Counted from the first letter of the stretch, positions 1 to 7,868 are shown. The stretch: 39,951 nucleotides of DNA from Rhodobacterales bacterium (GCA_003228875.1 QIGK01000035.1:1-39951), one strand, 5' to 3'. The notes: generated from the sequence alone by a model not told the origin. A program made the numbers and translations.

Positions 1-97
1 AAGCCGCCGCTTAAGATAACCCAACTGATGAGGCAGATACTCTCTTATTCTAAAGCCTAATCTGTGCCAAATACTCTGACGACGAACAGTTACTTTT

Positions 98-134
98 CAA
101 TTTGTCGTAGGTTCGACCCCTACCGCCGGAGCCA
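98..134 (+). other. 3' end of a tRNA-Asn-like gene; possible attachment-site scar
   Basis: The stretch has a complete T arm: 5-bp stem GTAGG/CCTAC around the loop TTCGACC (107-123). It is followed by a 7-base acceptor strand CGCCGGA, discriminator G and an encoded CCA (124-134). An acceptor of this form with discriminator G and genomic CCA fits alphaproteobacterial tRNA-Asn. The matching 5' acceptor strand (TCCGGCG), D arm and a normal GTT anticodon arm are absent from the upstream 97 bases, so this is not a working tRNA. Tyrosine-recombinase elements often integrate at tRNA 3' ends and leave exactly such a fragment at the far end. With this orientation the element would lie to the left of the window. 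A decayed tRNA copy is the alternative. Confidence 0.6.
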
Positions 135-166
135 CTTTCACACAGCATTTCCAATTGTTTCAAAAT

Positions 167-190
167 AGGCTGATTTGTGCCTGTTTTTTT
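167..190 (+). terminator. Weak hairpin plus T-tract after the tRNA fragment
   Basis: A short AGGC/GCCT stem (167-170 with 179-182, 8-base loop) is followed by one base and seven T residues (184-190). The stem is only four pairs, so this is a modest intrinsic terminator. It would suit the 3' flank of the tRNA gene whose end lies at 134. Confidence 0.4.
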
Positions 191-200
191 CGGAACAAGT

Positions 201-228
201 TTGCCAAATCTTAATGCGGGTGTATAGA
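201..228 (+). promoter_or_regulatory. Sigma70-type promoter for the first DegT gene
   Basis: TTGCCA (201-206) and TATAGA (223-228) are separated by 16 bases, and TG directly precedes the -10 box. The start codon at 264 lies 35 bases downstream. Both hexamers are close to consensus, and the placement suits the 264-1448 gene. No transcript evidence is available. Confidence 0.5.
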
Positions 229-247
229 AAATCAGAAATTAAGATTT
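206..247. promoter_or_regulatory. Inverted repeat spanning the DegT promoter, candidate operator
   Basis: A perfect 10-bp inverted repeat, AAATCTTAAT (206-215) and ATTAAGATTT (238-247), brackets the -10 box of the promoter at 201-228. One arm sits in the spacer and the other just downstream of the likely transcription start. The placement suits a repressor or a DNA-looping operator. The LysR-type protein encoded at 1581-2543 is a natural but unproven candidate to bind here. Confidence 0.4.
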
Positions 248-263
248 AGAAAAAGAGAACGAT

Positions 264-1448
264 ATGGGCAAGCGCAGTGTTTATGATGCCGAACCAATTC
301 CGGGTTCAGCAAAGGCGGTGATTGACGATCTGATGGAAACAGGTGATCTGTTTCGATACACTGCTTCGGTTGATGATCCATCGCAGGTCACGCTTTTGGA
401 AAAAGATTTTGCTGATTTCATGGGGGTAAAATATGCTTTGGCGGTGAATTCCGCATCCTCGGCGATTTACCTTTCTTTACTTGCCGTTGGCGTTTCTCCC
501 GGTGATCAAGTGTTGATCCCTGCATGGACATTTGCAGCAGTGCCAAGCGCGGTTGTTAATGCCGGTGCTTTGCCAATATTGGTTGAGGTCGGGGATAACC
601 TGCGCATTGATATGGCCGATTTCAAAGAAAAGCTGAATGGCAAAACCAAAGCCGTGATCATCAGCCATATGCGCGGTCATACCAGCGATATGGACGCGAT
701 TATGGCGCTTTGTGACGCGGCTGGCGTGCCAGTGATCGAAGATGCTGCCCACTCATTGGGCACGCTTTGGAACGGTGAAAAAGTCGGCACTTTGGGGGCT
801 ACGGGGTGTTTTAGTTTTCAATCCTATAAAATGGTTAACGGCGGCGAGGGCGGCATTTTGTTAACCAATGATCCTGACATTCTGGCAAAAGCTGTGTTTA
901 TGTCAGGTGCGTATGAACATAACTGGGCCAAACATGCCCATCCCGAAGTGCCGTTTGAAAAATATCAAAACCTGTTTCCACTGTTTAATCTGCGCATGAA
1001 TAACCTTTCTGCTGCGGTTATTCGTCCGCAAATTCCACTGGTCGATGAACGGGTCGCCAAAGGTTTAAGCAATTATGAATATGTCGAAAGCAAACTGAAT
1101 GCGTCCAGTTTTATTTCGGTGCCAAAAGCTGACAGCCGTGAGCGTCGCGCGCCGGATTCGTTGCAATTCAACCTGGTCGGTTTTTCAGATGATGAGGCCT
1201 TTGATGTTATGGAAATGTCAAAACAGCGGGGCAATATGATCAGCATTTTTGGCATGCAGGGCGATAATGCGCGGGTGTTCTGGAACTGGAAATTTATCGA
1301 TAATGTGCCTGAATTGCCCATGACCCGTGCGATGCTAAAACGGGCATGTGACATACGCCTGCCCATTGGGCTAACCCGATCAGAGCTTGATCAAACCGTT
1401 GAATTTATTCTTGATTGTGTGTCTGACGCCAAAAGGGCGGCCGCCTAA
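264..1448 (+). CDS. DegT/DnrJ/EryC1/StrS-family PLP aminotransferase
   Basis: This is a 394-residue fold-type I PLP enzyme of the DegT family, whose members usually aminate keto-sugars or related carbonyl substrates. The PLP-binding lysine is K189 within SFQSYK, followed by the family's GEGG turn at about 194-197. The IED motif at about 158-160 supplies the acidic residue facing the pyridine ring. The length is normal for the family. The ATG at 264 has an AAAGAG ribosome-binding site 6 bases upstream. A paralogue lies at 2540-3727 on the other strand, sharing HMRGH..DMD, IED.AH, TWNG-like and GEGG blocks. No sugar-nucleotide or polysaccharide genes are nearby, so the substrate is unknown. The family call is firm and the role open. 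Confidence 0.9.
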   Translation: MGKRSVYDAEPIPGSAKAVIDDLMETGDLFRYTASVDDPSQVTLLEKDFADFMGVKYALAVNSASSAIYLSLLAVGVSPGDQVLIPAWTFAAVPSAVVNAGALPILVEVGDNLRIDMADFKEKLNGKTKAVIISHMRGHTSDMDAIMALCDAAGVPVIEDAAHSLGTLWNGEKVGTLGATGCFSFQSYKMVNGGEGGILLTNDPDILAKAVFMSGAYEHNWAKHAHPEVPFEKYQNLFPLFNLRMNNLSAAVIRPQIPLVDERVAKGLSNYEYVESKLNASSFISVPKADSRERRAPDSLQFNLVGFSDDEAFDVMEMSKQRGNMISIFGMQGDNARVFWNWKFIDNVPELPMTRAMLKRACDIRLPIGLTRSELDQTVEFILDCVSDAKRAAA

Positions 1449-1470
1449 AACCAATCGAACCAAACGCAGT

Positions 1471-1562
1471 GAGGCTTGGCCCAAAGGTAAGGGTCGCATT
1501 GCGTCAGCGATACTGGCGCTGAACGGCGGGAGCGCTCCCGCCCTTTGGTTGGGCATGGCCTC
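1471..1562. repeat. Nested palindromic intergenic element
   Basis: Between the convergent genes ending at 1448 and 1581, an imperfect outer inverted repeat (1471-1486 gaggcttggcccaaag with 1545-1562) encloses a perfect inner palindrome. Further short repeats continue to about 1610. The GC-rich nested design resembles REP-like intergenic repeats. Whether other copies exist cannot be seen from this window. Confidence 0.45.
1525..1542. terminator. Perfect GC-rich palindrome, bidirectional terminator candidate
   Basis: GGCGGGAGCGCTCCCGCC is an 18-base perfect palindrome lying between two convergent genes. It is followed on the plus strand by CTTTGG, so the T-tract is poor. It could end transcription from both sides or simply be the core of the larger repeat. 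Confidence 0.45.
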
Positions 1563-1580
1563 GCTTCGCTCGGCTTTGGG

Positions 1581-2543
1581 TCAACGCTCGCCCAATGTTC
1601 GGAAATCCGATTTTAGCCAGTGAAAACGCTGACCTGCTTTTGTGACCAAATGGTCATTGATAAGCGGGCGCATGCGCGTCGCGATGTCTTGCGGCATCCG
1701 GTCAAGCGTGTCTTTTCGGGCAAAAAGCGAAATTCTGCGTGACAAGCCATCAAAAGGCACCGGCAGCATATCAACCTTTTCCTGAAATCGTTGGGCCCGC
1801 AGATAACACATCGGCGGCGCAATCGCCCAGCCGGCGCCTTTGGCGACCATCGCCATGATAGATTGATAACTGTCGAGCGAAAATTTCCGCGGAATAGACA
1901 AGCGTTGCAGGGCAAGCGCGGTTTCGACTTTACGACCAACAACCTGATTTTCTGGAAACCGGATTAAGGGATGTTGCATCAATTGGGCCAGAATGTCTTG
2001 GCTTGGATCAATGCTGTTTTTGGGTGCCAGCACTACAAAAGGTTCATTCAGCAGAGGGAATATTTCCATCCAGTCCGGGGTTTGATCAGGTTCTGCCGCA
2101 ATACAAATATCAACGCTTCTTGATTCGAGCGCAGCCAGATTAGAATGGCTGGCACCTGTGGTTAAGACCAGATTGGCCAATGGCATATCTTCGGAAAGTT
2201 GCAGCATCAGGGCAGGGGTGACGTCAGGCTCAAAATCATCGATGATGGCAATGCTAAAGCGGCTGAGTTTTGAGAAATCCTGCACCGAAAGCTCGGCCCG
2301 GGCCAGCACCGCCTCAGCCAAAATATTTTGCGCGCGGCGCTGAAACAAAAAACCCGAAGGCGTAAGCGCCAGCGGACGGGCCGCGCGGTCCAGCAATGTT
2401 GTGCCAAGCTCGGTTTCAAGGTTGGAGATTTGCTGGCTGATGGATGAAGGGCTGGTTTTAAGGCGGCGTGCGGCAGCGGCAACCGAACCTTCTTCAACGG
2501 CAGCAATAAAAATTTCGATGGAACGCAGGGTCAGGCGGCTCAT
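1581..2543 (-). CDS. LysR-family transcriptional regulator
   Basis: The product is 320 residues, the usual LysR length. The N-terminal winged helix-turn-helix (about residues 3-62, with SVAAAARRLKTSPSSISQQI as the recognition part) is typical. It is followed by a linker helix and a periplasmic-binding-protein-like effector domain (about 90-300). The start ATG overlaps the stop of the upstream aminotransferase gene by four bases (ATGA, 2540-2543), so the two are co-transcribed and probably translationally coupled. By context it likely controls one or both DegT-type aminotransferases here. The ligand is unknown. Confidence 0.92.
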   Translation of the reverse strand: MSRLTLRSIEIFIAAVEEGSVAAAARRLKTSPSSISQQISNLETELGTTLLDRAARPLALTPSGFLFQRRAQNILAEAVLARAELSVQDFSKLSRFSIAIIDDFEPDVTPALMLQLSEDMPLANLVLTTGASHSNLAALESRSVDICIAAEPDQTPDWMEIFPLLNEPFVVLAPKNSIDPSQDILAQLMQHPLIRFPENQVVGRKVETALALQRLSIPRKFSLDSYQSIMAMVAKGAGWAIAPPMCYLRAQRFQEKVDMLPVPFDGLSRRISLFARKDTLDRMPQDIATRMRPLINDHLVTKAGQRFHWLKSDFRTLGER

Positions 2544-3727
2544 GGTATTACCGCATCCACGGATTCGGTGATGACATCCGCCAGAATATCAGCCTGCTGA
2601 TCGGTCAAGCCAAGCGGCAGGCGGACATCGCAAAGGCTGGAAAGCACCCGTTCTGATTGGGAAACCTGTTGATCCCCCGAGATATACTCCCAATGGGGGG
2701 AGCGCGATGTGAACCCGATTGCCTTGTCACCGCCAAAAAATTTAATCGGCACGCCGTGTTTAGCGCTTTGTTCCAGCACCGCCTCGATTTTATTACCAGC
2801 CAAGAAAAACTGGATCGAGGTCGGGGTGTAATCTTCTGCTTGCGGGCGGTGTGGCAGGCGCAGCATTTGGTGGCGGCGCAAACGGTTTGCGATCCGGTCA
2901 TGGATTTCGCGCCAACGCTTGTTACGCGCTGCCAGCAGGGGCAATTGCGGGCGCAGGATGGCTGCTGTCAGCGCGCTCATCCGCATGGAATGGTTGGCGC
3001 ATTGGCCTTTCCAGCGTTCAAACACATCTGGTGACGGCGCAGCAGCGTGTTGTTCATACAACATATAACTGCCGGACATTAAGATCGCTCGCACTGCAAT
3101 ATCAGCGTTATCAGTGACGATTAAGCCGCCTTCGCCGGTGTTGAATTGTTTGAATGACTGGCTGGAAAACGCAGCGGCAACCCCAAAACAACCGGTCTGA
3201 GTGCCATTCCAAGTGGCCCCCATGGTATGGGCGCAATCCTCGATCATTTTGATGTTAAATTCGGCACATATTTCGGATACTTTGTCCATGTCACCGATAT
3301 GGCCGCGCATATGGCTTTGCAACAGGAATTTGGCGCCGTTCTGCGCGGCCCTTGAACGTAGCGCGTCGGGGTCGATCACCAAACGGTCATTGATGTCTAC
3401 CAATACGGTTTCGGCACCCAGATGCTGTAGCGCCCCCGGAACCGGGGCGAGGGTGAAGGCGTTTAGCATTACTTTGTCGCCGGGCTGCACGCCAGCGGCC
3501 TTTAGCGCCAGAAAAATGGCAGAACCGCCTGAATTGACCGCGATACAGTATTTTGCCCCTAGCATTGCCGCAAATTCGGTTTCCAGCTTTGCGGCCTCGT
3601 TACCTTCGCCGCCCATTTCGCCGTAACGGAACAAATGCCCGGTTTTTAACAGCCGTATTGCCGCATCAATTGATGCTTGGGGTGGTGGTTCCGGCGTTGC
3701 GAGGTCTAGGTCAAGTCTGGCGCGCAT
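2540..3727 (-). CDS. DegT/DnrJ/EryC1/StrS-family PLP aminotransferase, second paralogue
   Basis: This 395-residue relative of the 264-1448 product has its PLP lysine at K193 (SFKQFNTGEGG context) and the IED.AH block at about 162-167. The two share conserved blocks through most of their length but differ at many positions, so this is an old duplication or two separate acquisitions rather than a recent copy. The ATG at 3727 is preceded by GGAG at 4-5 bases. It is the first gene of a two-gene operon with the LysR gene. The 55-bp gap to rnd is a divergent promoter region. The family assignment is secure and the substrate unknown. Confidence 0.9.
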   Translation of the reverse strand: MRARLDLDLATPEPPPQASIDAAIRLLKTGHLFRYGEMGGEGNEAAKLETEFAAMLGAKYCIAVNSGGSAIFLALKAAGVQPGDKVMLNAFTLAPVPGALQHLGAETVLVDINDRLVIDPDALRSRAAQNGAKFLLQSHMRGHIGDMDKVSEICAEFNIKMIEDCAHTMGATWNGTQTGCFGVAAAFSSQSFKQFNTGEGGLIVTDNADIAVRAILMSGSYMLYEQHAAAPSPDVFERWKGQCANHSMRMSALTAAILRPQLPLLAARNKRWREIHDRIANRLRRHQMLRLPHRPQAEDYTPTSIQFFLAGNKIEAVLEQSAKHGVPIKFFGGDKAIGFTSRSPHWEYISGDQQVSQSERVLSSLCDVRLPLGLTDQQADILADVITESVDAVIP

Positions 3728-3782
3728 GGGGTCTCCGAAATTATGCTTGGAAAGCGGGGTGAAAACCAGATATAGCAGGGGA

Positions 3783-4940
3783 ATGAAAACAATAACAACT
3801 ACTGACGCGCTGGCCGCATATTGTGCTGAATGCGCCGCCCATCCTTATGTCACCATAGATACCGAGTTTCTGCGCGAACGCACTTATTATGCGCAGCTTT
3901 GCCTTGTGCAAATCGCCATGCCTGGAATAGGCACTGATGGCGCGGTTCTGGTTGATACATTGGCCGAGGGGCTGGACCTTGCGCCGCTTTATGATCTGTT
4001 TCGCGATGAAAATGTGGTCAAGGTTTTCCATGCCGCACGCCAAGATCTGGAAATTTTTGCGGTTGAGGGCGGCGTTATTCCTAAACCGTTTTTTGACACC
4101 CAGGTCGCGGCCATGGTTTGCGGATTTGGCGAACAGGTCGGCTATGAAACGCTGGTGCGAAAAATTGCCAAGGAACAGGTCGATAAATCCAGCCGCTTTA
4201 CCGATTGGTCGCGGCGGCCTTTGTCGGCCAACCAGAAAAATTATGCGATTGGCGATGTCACCCATTTACGCGTGGTTTACGAAGAACTGGCGCGGCAGCT
4301 AAAAGAAACTGGCCGCGAGGCGTGGGTGGAAGAAGAACTGGCGGTGCTAATGAACCCCGATACTTATGTTGTAAAGCCTGAAAACGCGTGGAAACGCCTG
4401 AAAACTCGAACTAATTCGAAACGGTTTTTGGCTATCGCCCGAGAATTGGCAAGTTTTCGCGAAGAATATGCGCAGCGTAAAAATATCCCTCGGCCCCGGG
4501 TTTATAAGGATGATGCTTTGTTGGAACTGGCTGCAAACAAGCCTCAAAATTCCCATGATCTTAGCAAATCGCGCCTGTTGCGTGACGGGCGGCGCGGCGA
4601 AATTGCCGAAGGCATCTTGGCTGCGGTCAAACGCGGTGTGGAATGCGAAACCGAAAACCTGCCGGAACTACCAATTCAACGCGAAAAGAAACTGGGGTCA
4701 GAGGCATTGTCGGATCTGTTGCGGGTATTGCTTAAGGCCAAATCTTCAGGGGCGGGGGTTGCTGCCAAGCTGATTGCCACCTCGGCTGATCTCGATCGGA
4801 TCGCCAATGAAGAAGCGCCCGATGTTCCTGCATTGCGGGGCTGGCGGCTCAAAACATTTGGCAAAGATGCTTTGTTATTGAAACAAGGAAAAATAGCGTT
4901 GTCTGCAACAGCGGATGGCGTCAAGATCGTTTCGGTATGA
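3783..4940 (+). CDS. rnd: Ribonuclease D
   Basis: This 385-residue 3'-5' exoribonuclease acts in tRNA and structured-RNA 3' maturation. The DEDDy catalytic set is visible: D26 and E28 (TIDTEF), D88 (FHAARQDLE), and Y154 with D158 (YAIGD). An HRDC-like helical region follows at about 200-290, as in other RNase D proteins. An in-frame ATG exists 19 codons upstream at 3726, but the ATG at 3783 has an AGGGG Shine-Dalgarno and gives the usual N-terminus. The stop overlaps the next gene's start (ATGA, 4937-4940), so rnd heads an operon with the CobK-like and SufE genes. Confidence 0.93.
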   Translation: MKTITTTDALAAYCAECAAHPYVTIDTEFLRERTYYAQLCLVQIAMPGIGTDGAVLVDTLAEGLDLAPLYDLFRDENVVKVFHAARQDLEIFAVEGGVIPKPFFDTQVAAMVCGFGEQVGYETLVRKIAKEQVDKSSRFTDWSRRPLSANQKNYAIGDVTHLRVVYEELARQLKETGREAWVEEELAVLMNPDTYVVKPENAWKRLKTRTNSKRFLAIARELASFREEYAQRKNIPRPRVYKDDALLELAANKPQNSHDLSKSRLLRDGRRGEIAEGILAAVKRGVECETENLPELPIQREKKLGSEALSDLLRVLLKAKSSGAGVAAKLIATSADLDRIANEEAPDVPALRGWRLKTFGKDALLLKQGKIALSATADGVKIVSV

Positions 4941-5590
4941 AGTTAACAATTGTTGGCGGGTCACGCGAAGCTGACCTGCTGACCAAAGCGGTTGAAAAGT
5001 TAGGCGTTAAAATTGAACCGTCGGCTGACGTGGTTGTCATTGCGCCGCATCCGTTTGACACTGATCTGATCGAATGCGCGCTTTTGTCAGCAAAGGGAAA
5101 ACCGCATATTCTGTTACAACGGCCAAAATGGTTGCCTGAAACATCTGACAACTGGCATTTTGCAAATTCGGCATCGGATGCAGCCGCGATATTGGCAAAG
5201 TTAAATGTTAAACATGCATTGCTGGCTGTCGGAAACGGGCGATTAGCGCCGTTTTACCGGTTGGAAAATATCGAATTGATGGTGCGCAGCCGCAACACGC
5301 CGCATCCGCCAAACCCGCCAAAAGGCCGGGTTAGCCAATTTTTCGGGCCGTTTGATATTGAAACCGAAGCCAAAGGCCTGATTGACAATCATATCGATGC
5401 GCTGGTGGTTCATAATGCCGGAGGGCAGGGCGGTTGGCCCAAACTGGCTGCGGCTCGGCGTTTGGGTTTGCCGGTTGTGCTGATTGATCGCCCGGAATTA
5501 CCCAATCTGAAAATCGTCACAAATGTTGATGCGGCACTCGATTGGGTTGCGGCATCCTTGGGTCTGGACCTATCTGCACAAAGCACTTAA
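4937..5590 (+). CDS. Precorrin-6A reductase-like protein (CobK/CbiJ family)
   Basis: The 217-residue product matches CobK/CbiJ, the NAD(P)H-dependent reductase of the corrin ring pathway. It has APHPF at about 36-40 (the family's D/A-THPFA site), LLAVGNGRLAPFY at about 95-107, FFGPF at about 135-139 and the C-terminal block from KL at 169 to RP at 186 (AARRLGLPVV core). It is shorter than typical CobK proteins (about 250 residues). The missing part lies in the first Rossmann-like half, where the loop between the start and APHPF is reduced. No other corrin-synthesis gene is in the window. The start overlaps rnd by four bases. It may be a true CobK away from its cluster or a diverged relative, so I give no symbol. 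Confidence 0.7.
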   Translation: MKLTIVGGSREADLLTKAVEKLGVKIEPSADVVVIAPHPFDTDLIECALLSAKGKPHILLQRPKWLPETSDNWHFANSASDAAAILAKLNVKHALLAVGNGRLAPFYRLENIELMVRSRNTPHPPNPPKGRVSQFFGPFDIETEAKGLIDNHIDALVVHNAGGQGGWPKLAAARRLGLPVVLIDRPELPNLKIVTNVDAALDWVAASLGLDLSAQST

Positions 5591-5614
5591 ATGCTAGGCC
5601 CAAAGGGGCAGCCA

Positions 5615-6040
5615 ATGGCCAGTGAACAGTTTGAAACAATTACAGAGGACTTTGCGTTTCTGGATGATTGGGAAGACCGGTATCGTTATGTCATTGAACT
5701 TGGCAAGAAAATGGCGGATATGGACCCGTCTTTCAAAGTTGATGCAACCAAGGTACATGGTTGTGCCTCACAAGTGTGGATCATGCCAGAAATAAAGGGG
5801 CAGGGCGCGGATGCCGTGATCCGGTTTTCGGGGGATAGCGATGCCATGATCGTGCGTGGTTTGATCGCGATATTGCATGCGCTATACAATGGACTAACAG
5901 CCAAAGAAGCGGTTGCGGTCAACGCGTTAAAAGAAATGGGGCGGCTTGGATTAGATCAGCATCTTTCTGCCCAACGCTCAAATGGCTTGCGGGCCATGAT
6001 TGAACGGCTTGACGGCATTGCTGCTAAATTAATTGGATAA
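5615..6040 (+). CDS. sufE: SufE family sulfur-acceptor protein
   Basis: This 141-residue protein accepts persulfide sulfur from the SufS cysteine desulfurase and passes it on for Fe-S cluster assembly. The acceptor cysteine is C50 in VHGCASQVW, the hallmark of the family. The downstream FSGDSDAMIVRGLIAIL segment and the RSNGLRAMI end are also typical. An ATG at 5591 directly follows the previous stop, but the ATG at 5615 is preferred because AAAGGGG sits 6 bases upstream and it gives the standard N-terminus. It is third in the rnd operon. The suf operon itself is not in the window. Confidence 0.92.
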   Translation: MASEQFETITEDFAFLDDWEDRYRYVIELGKKMADMDPSFKVDATKVHGCASQVWIMPEIKGQGADAVIRFSGDSDAMIVRGLIAILHALYNGLTAKEAVAVNALKEMGRLGLDQHLSAQRSNGLRAMIERLDGIAAKLIG

Positions 6041-6070
6041 ACGCCCAACGGGTGTAGGAACGGAAAAATA

Positions 6071-7075
6071 ATGGACGCGCTAAGCAAATTACTGACGGAA
6101 CGACAATGGATATTGGCAGATGGCGCAACCGGCACCAATTTGTTTGCTATGGGACTAGAGGCTGGCGAAGCACCTGAATTATGGAATGTCGACCAGCCCG
6201 CCAAGGTTCGCGCACTTTATAACGGTTCGATCAACGCCGGCAGCGATATTTTCCTGACCAACTCTTTTGGTGGCACCGCATCACGGTTGAAACTTCATAA
6301 CGCGCAAGATCGGGTTCACGAACTAAACCGTGTCGCAGCCGAAATAGGCCGCGAGGCCGCGGATGCATCAGGGCGGTCAGTAATTGTGGCCGGTTCAGTT
6401 GGCCCGACAGGCGATATAATGGAACCGGTTGGCGGCTTGTCCCACACCTCTGCTGTTGAAATGTTTGAGGAACAAGCCAGCGGATTGATGGCAGGCGGCG
6501 CTGATGTTTTATGGCTTGAAACCATTTCCGCCCCCGAAGAATTCAGAGCCGCCGCGGAAGCATTTGCCAATGTCGGCGCACCTTGGCTTGGCTCCATGAG
6601 CTTTGACACAGCCGGGCGAACCATGATGGGCGTCACGTCAGTTGATATGGTTTCGATGATAAAAGAAATCCCCAACCAACCGATTGCTTTTGGGGCAAAT
6701 TGCGGGGTTGGCGCGTCGGATCTTTTGCGGACCATCCTTGGCTTTGTTAAAGAAAAATCCAACCTGCCAATCATTGCCAAAGGCAATGCCGGTATCCCTA
6801 AATACCATGATGGCCATATCCATTATGACGGTACACCTGAGCTAATGGGGCAATATGCAGTGATGGCCCGCAATTCAGGTGCCAAGATTATCGGGGGTTG
6901 TTGCGGCACCATGCCGGAACATTTGGTGTCTATGCGTGAAGCGCTGGAAAATACAGCCATCACATCTGCATCAACTTTGGCTGAAGTTGAGGCCGCCATG
7001 GGCGGGTTTTCATCGGCTGACGATGGCACAAGCGGCGTTGCCCCACCCAAACGTGAGCGCCGTCGACGCAAATAA
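6071..7075 (+). CDS. Homocysteine S-methyltransferase, MetH-module/betaine-homocysteine methyltransferase type
   Basis: The 334-residue TIM barrel belongs to the homocysteine S-methyltransferase family. It carries the DGATGT start motif at about 17-22 and the zinc-binding cysteines C211 (GANCGVG), C277 and C278 (GGCCGT) that activate the homocysteine thiol. It ends in a basic tail (KRERRRRK). It has no cobalamin or folate domain of its own, but the next gene encodes a cobalamin carrier. That makes it either the homocysteine module of a split methionine synthase or a corrinoid-dependent or betaine-dependent methyltransferase. The ATG at 6071 follows a purine-rich GGAACGG site, only 30 bases after sufE. 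I favour the split methionine synthase reading. Confidence 0.85.
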   Translation: MDALSKLLTERQWILADGATGTNLFAMGLEAGEAPELWNVDQPAKVRALYNGSINAGSDIFLTNSFGGTASRLKLHNAQDRVHELNRVAAEIGREAADASGRSVIVAGSVGPTGDIMEPVGGLSHTSAVEMFEEQASGLMAGGADVLWLETISAPEEFRAAAEAFANVGAPWLGSMSFDTAGRTMMGVTSVDMVSMIKEIPNQPIAFGANCGVGASDLLRTILGFVKEKSNLPIIAKGNAGIPKYHDGHIHYDGTPELMGQYAVMARNSGAKIIGGCCGTMPEHLVSMREALENTAITSASTLAEVEAAMGGFSSADDGTSGVAPPKRERRRRK

Positions 7076-7172
7076 GTCGGTCAATGGCATAGCCAAGTCG
7101 TAAATTGCAAAGACTAATCAACAGGCTGCAAGATAAATCAACCCTATGCACCTGTGACAAAGGAATATTTTA

Positions 7173-7868
7173 ATGTCCGACGAAGAAGATGATCTGATTC
7201 TAAGCGAACTCAATGACGAAGAGCTGGTTTTGCAGATGTTTGATGATCTCTATGATGGCATGGCCGAAGAGATCGCGGAATCTGTTGACATTTTGCTGGA
7301 ACGCAAATGGTTGCCTTATGATATTTTGACCAAAGCACTGGTTGAAGGCATGCGGATTGTTGGCATTGATTTCCGCGACGGCATTCTGTTTGTGCCAGAA
7401 GTATTGCTGGCAGCCGGTGCCATGAAACGCGGCATGAAAATTCTTAAACCTTTGCTGATTGAATCCGGTGCACCACAACTTGGTAAAATGGTGATCGGCA
7501 CCGTAAAGGGTGACATCCACGATATTGGCAAAAACCTTGTGGCCATGATGATGGAAGGCGCTGGATTTGAGGTTGTCGATCTGGGTATCAATAATCCGGT
7601 CGAAGACTATCTTGCTGCGATCAAAGAGGAAAAAGCCGATATTTTGGGCATGTCTGCGCTGCTGACAACCACGATGCCTTATATGAAAGTTGTGATTGAC
7701 ACGATGATCGCAGAAGGCATTCGCGATGATTATATCGTGCTGGTTGGCGGTGCGCCTTTGAACGAGGAATTTGGCAAAGCCATTGGTGCTGATGCCTATT
7801 GCCGTGACGCGGCCGTGGCTGTGGAAACCGCCAAAGATTATATGGCGCGTAAACATAACCAGTTGTGA
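7173..7868 (+). CDS. Corrinoid (B12)-binding methyltransferase subunit
   Basis: The 231-residue protein has the two-part fold of MetH/MtbC-type corrinoid carriers. A helical cap domain spans about residues 15-95. A Rossmann domain follows from about 105, with the cobalt-ligating motif D114-x-H116-x-x-G119 (GDIHDIGKN). The SALLTTTMP and VGGAPLNEEFG segments that contact the nucleotide tail come later. The first 20 residues are strongly acidic. It would shuttle a methyl group on cobalamin to the homocysteine methyltransferase encoded 97 bases upstream. AAAGGAA precedes the ATG by about 7 bases. Its stop overlaps the DUF1638 start, linking the three products. Methylamine-type corrinoid proteins are the main alternative. 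Confidence 0.9.
   Translation: MSDEEDDLILSELNDEELVLQMFDDLYDGMAEEIAESVDILLERKWLPYDILTKALVEGMRIVGIDFRDGILFVPEVLLAAGAMKRGMKILKPLLIESGAPQLGKMVIGTVKGDIHDIGKNLVAMMMEGAGFEVVDLGINNPVEDYLAAIKEEKADILGMSALLTTTMPYMKVVIDTMIAEGIRDDYIVLVGGAPLNEEFGKAIGADAYCRDAAVAVETAKDYMARKHNQL

Noticed and set aside
1-134. Possible tmRNA 3' end or complete tRNA
   Set aside because: The T arm and acceptor end are tRNA-like, but the acceptor strand lacks a matching 5' partner upstream and the tag and pseudoknot features of tmRNA are not convincing. The acceptor and discriminator fit tRNA-Asn better.
1387-1623. A 78-codon open frame over the intergenic palindrome
   Set aside because: It runs through the DegT end and the palindromic repeat, has no ribosome-binding site and no recognisable protein features.
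6041-6070. SAM or cobalamin riboswitch ahead of the homocysteine methyltransferase
   Set aside because: Only 30 bases separate it from sufE, too short for a known riboswitch. The 97-bp gap before the corrinoid gene also shows no recognisable aptamer core.
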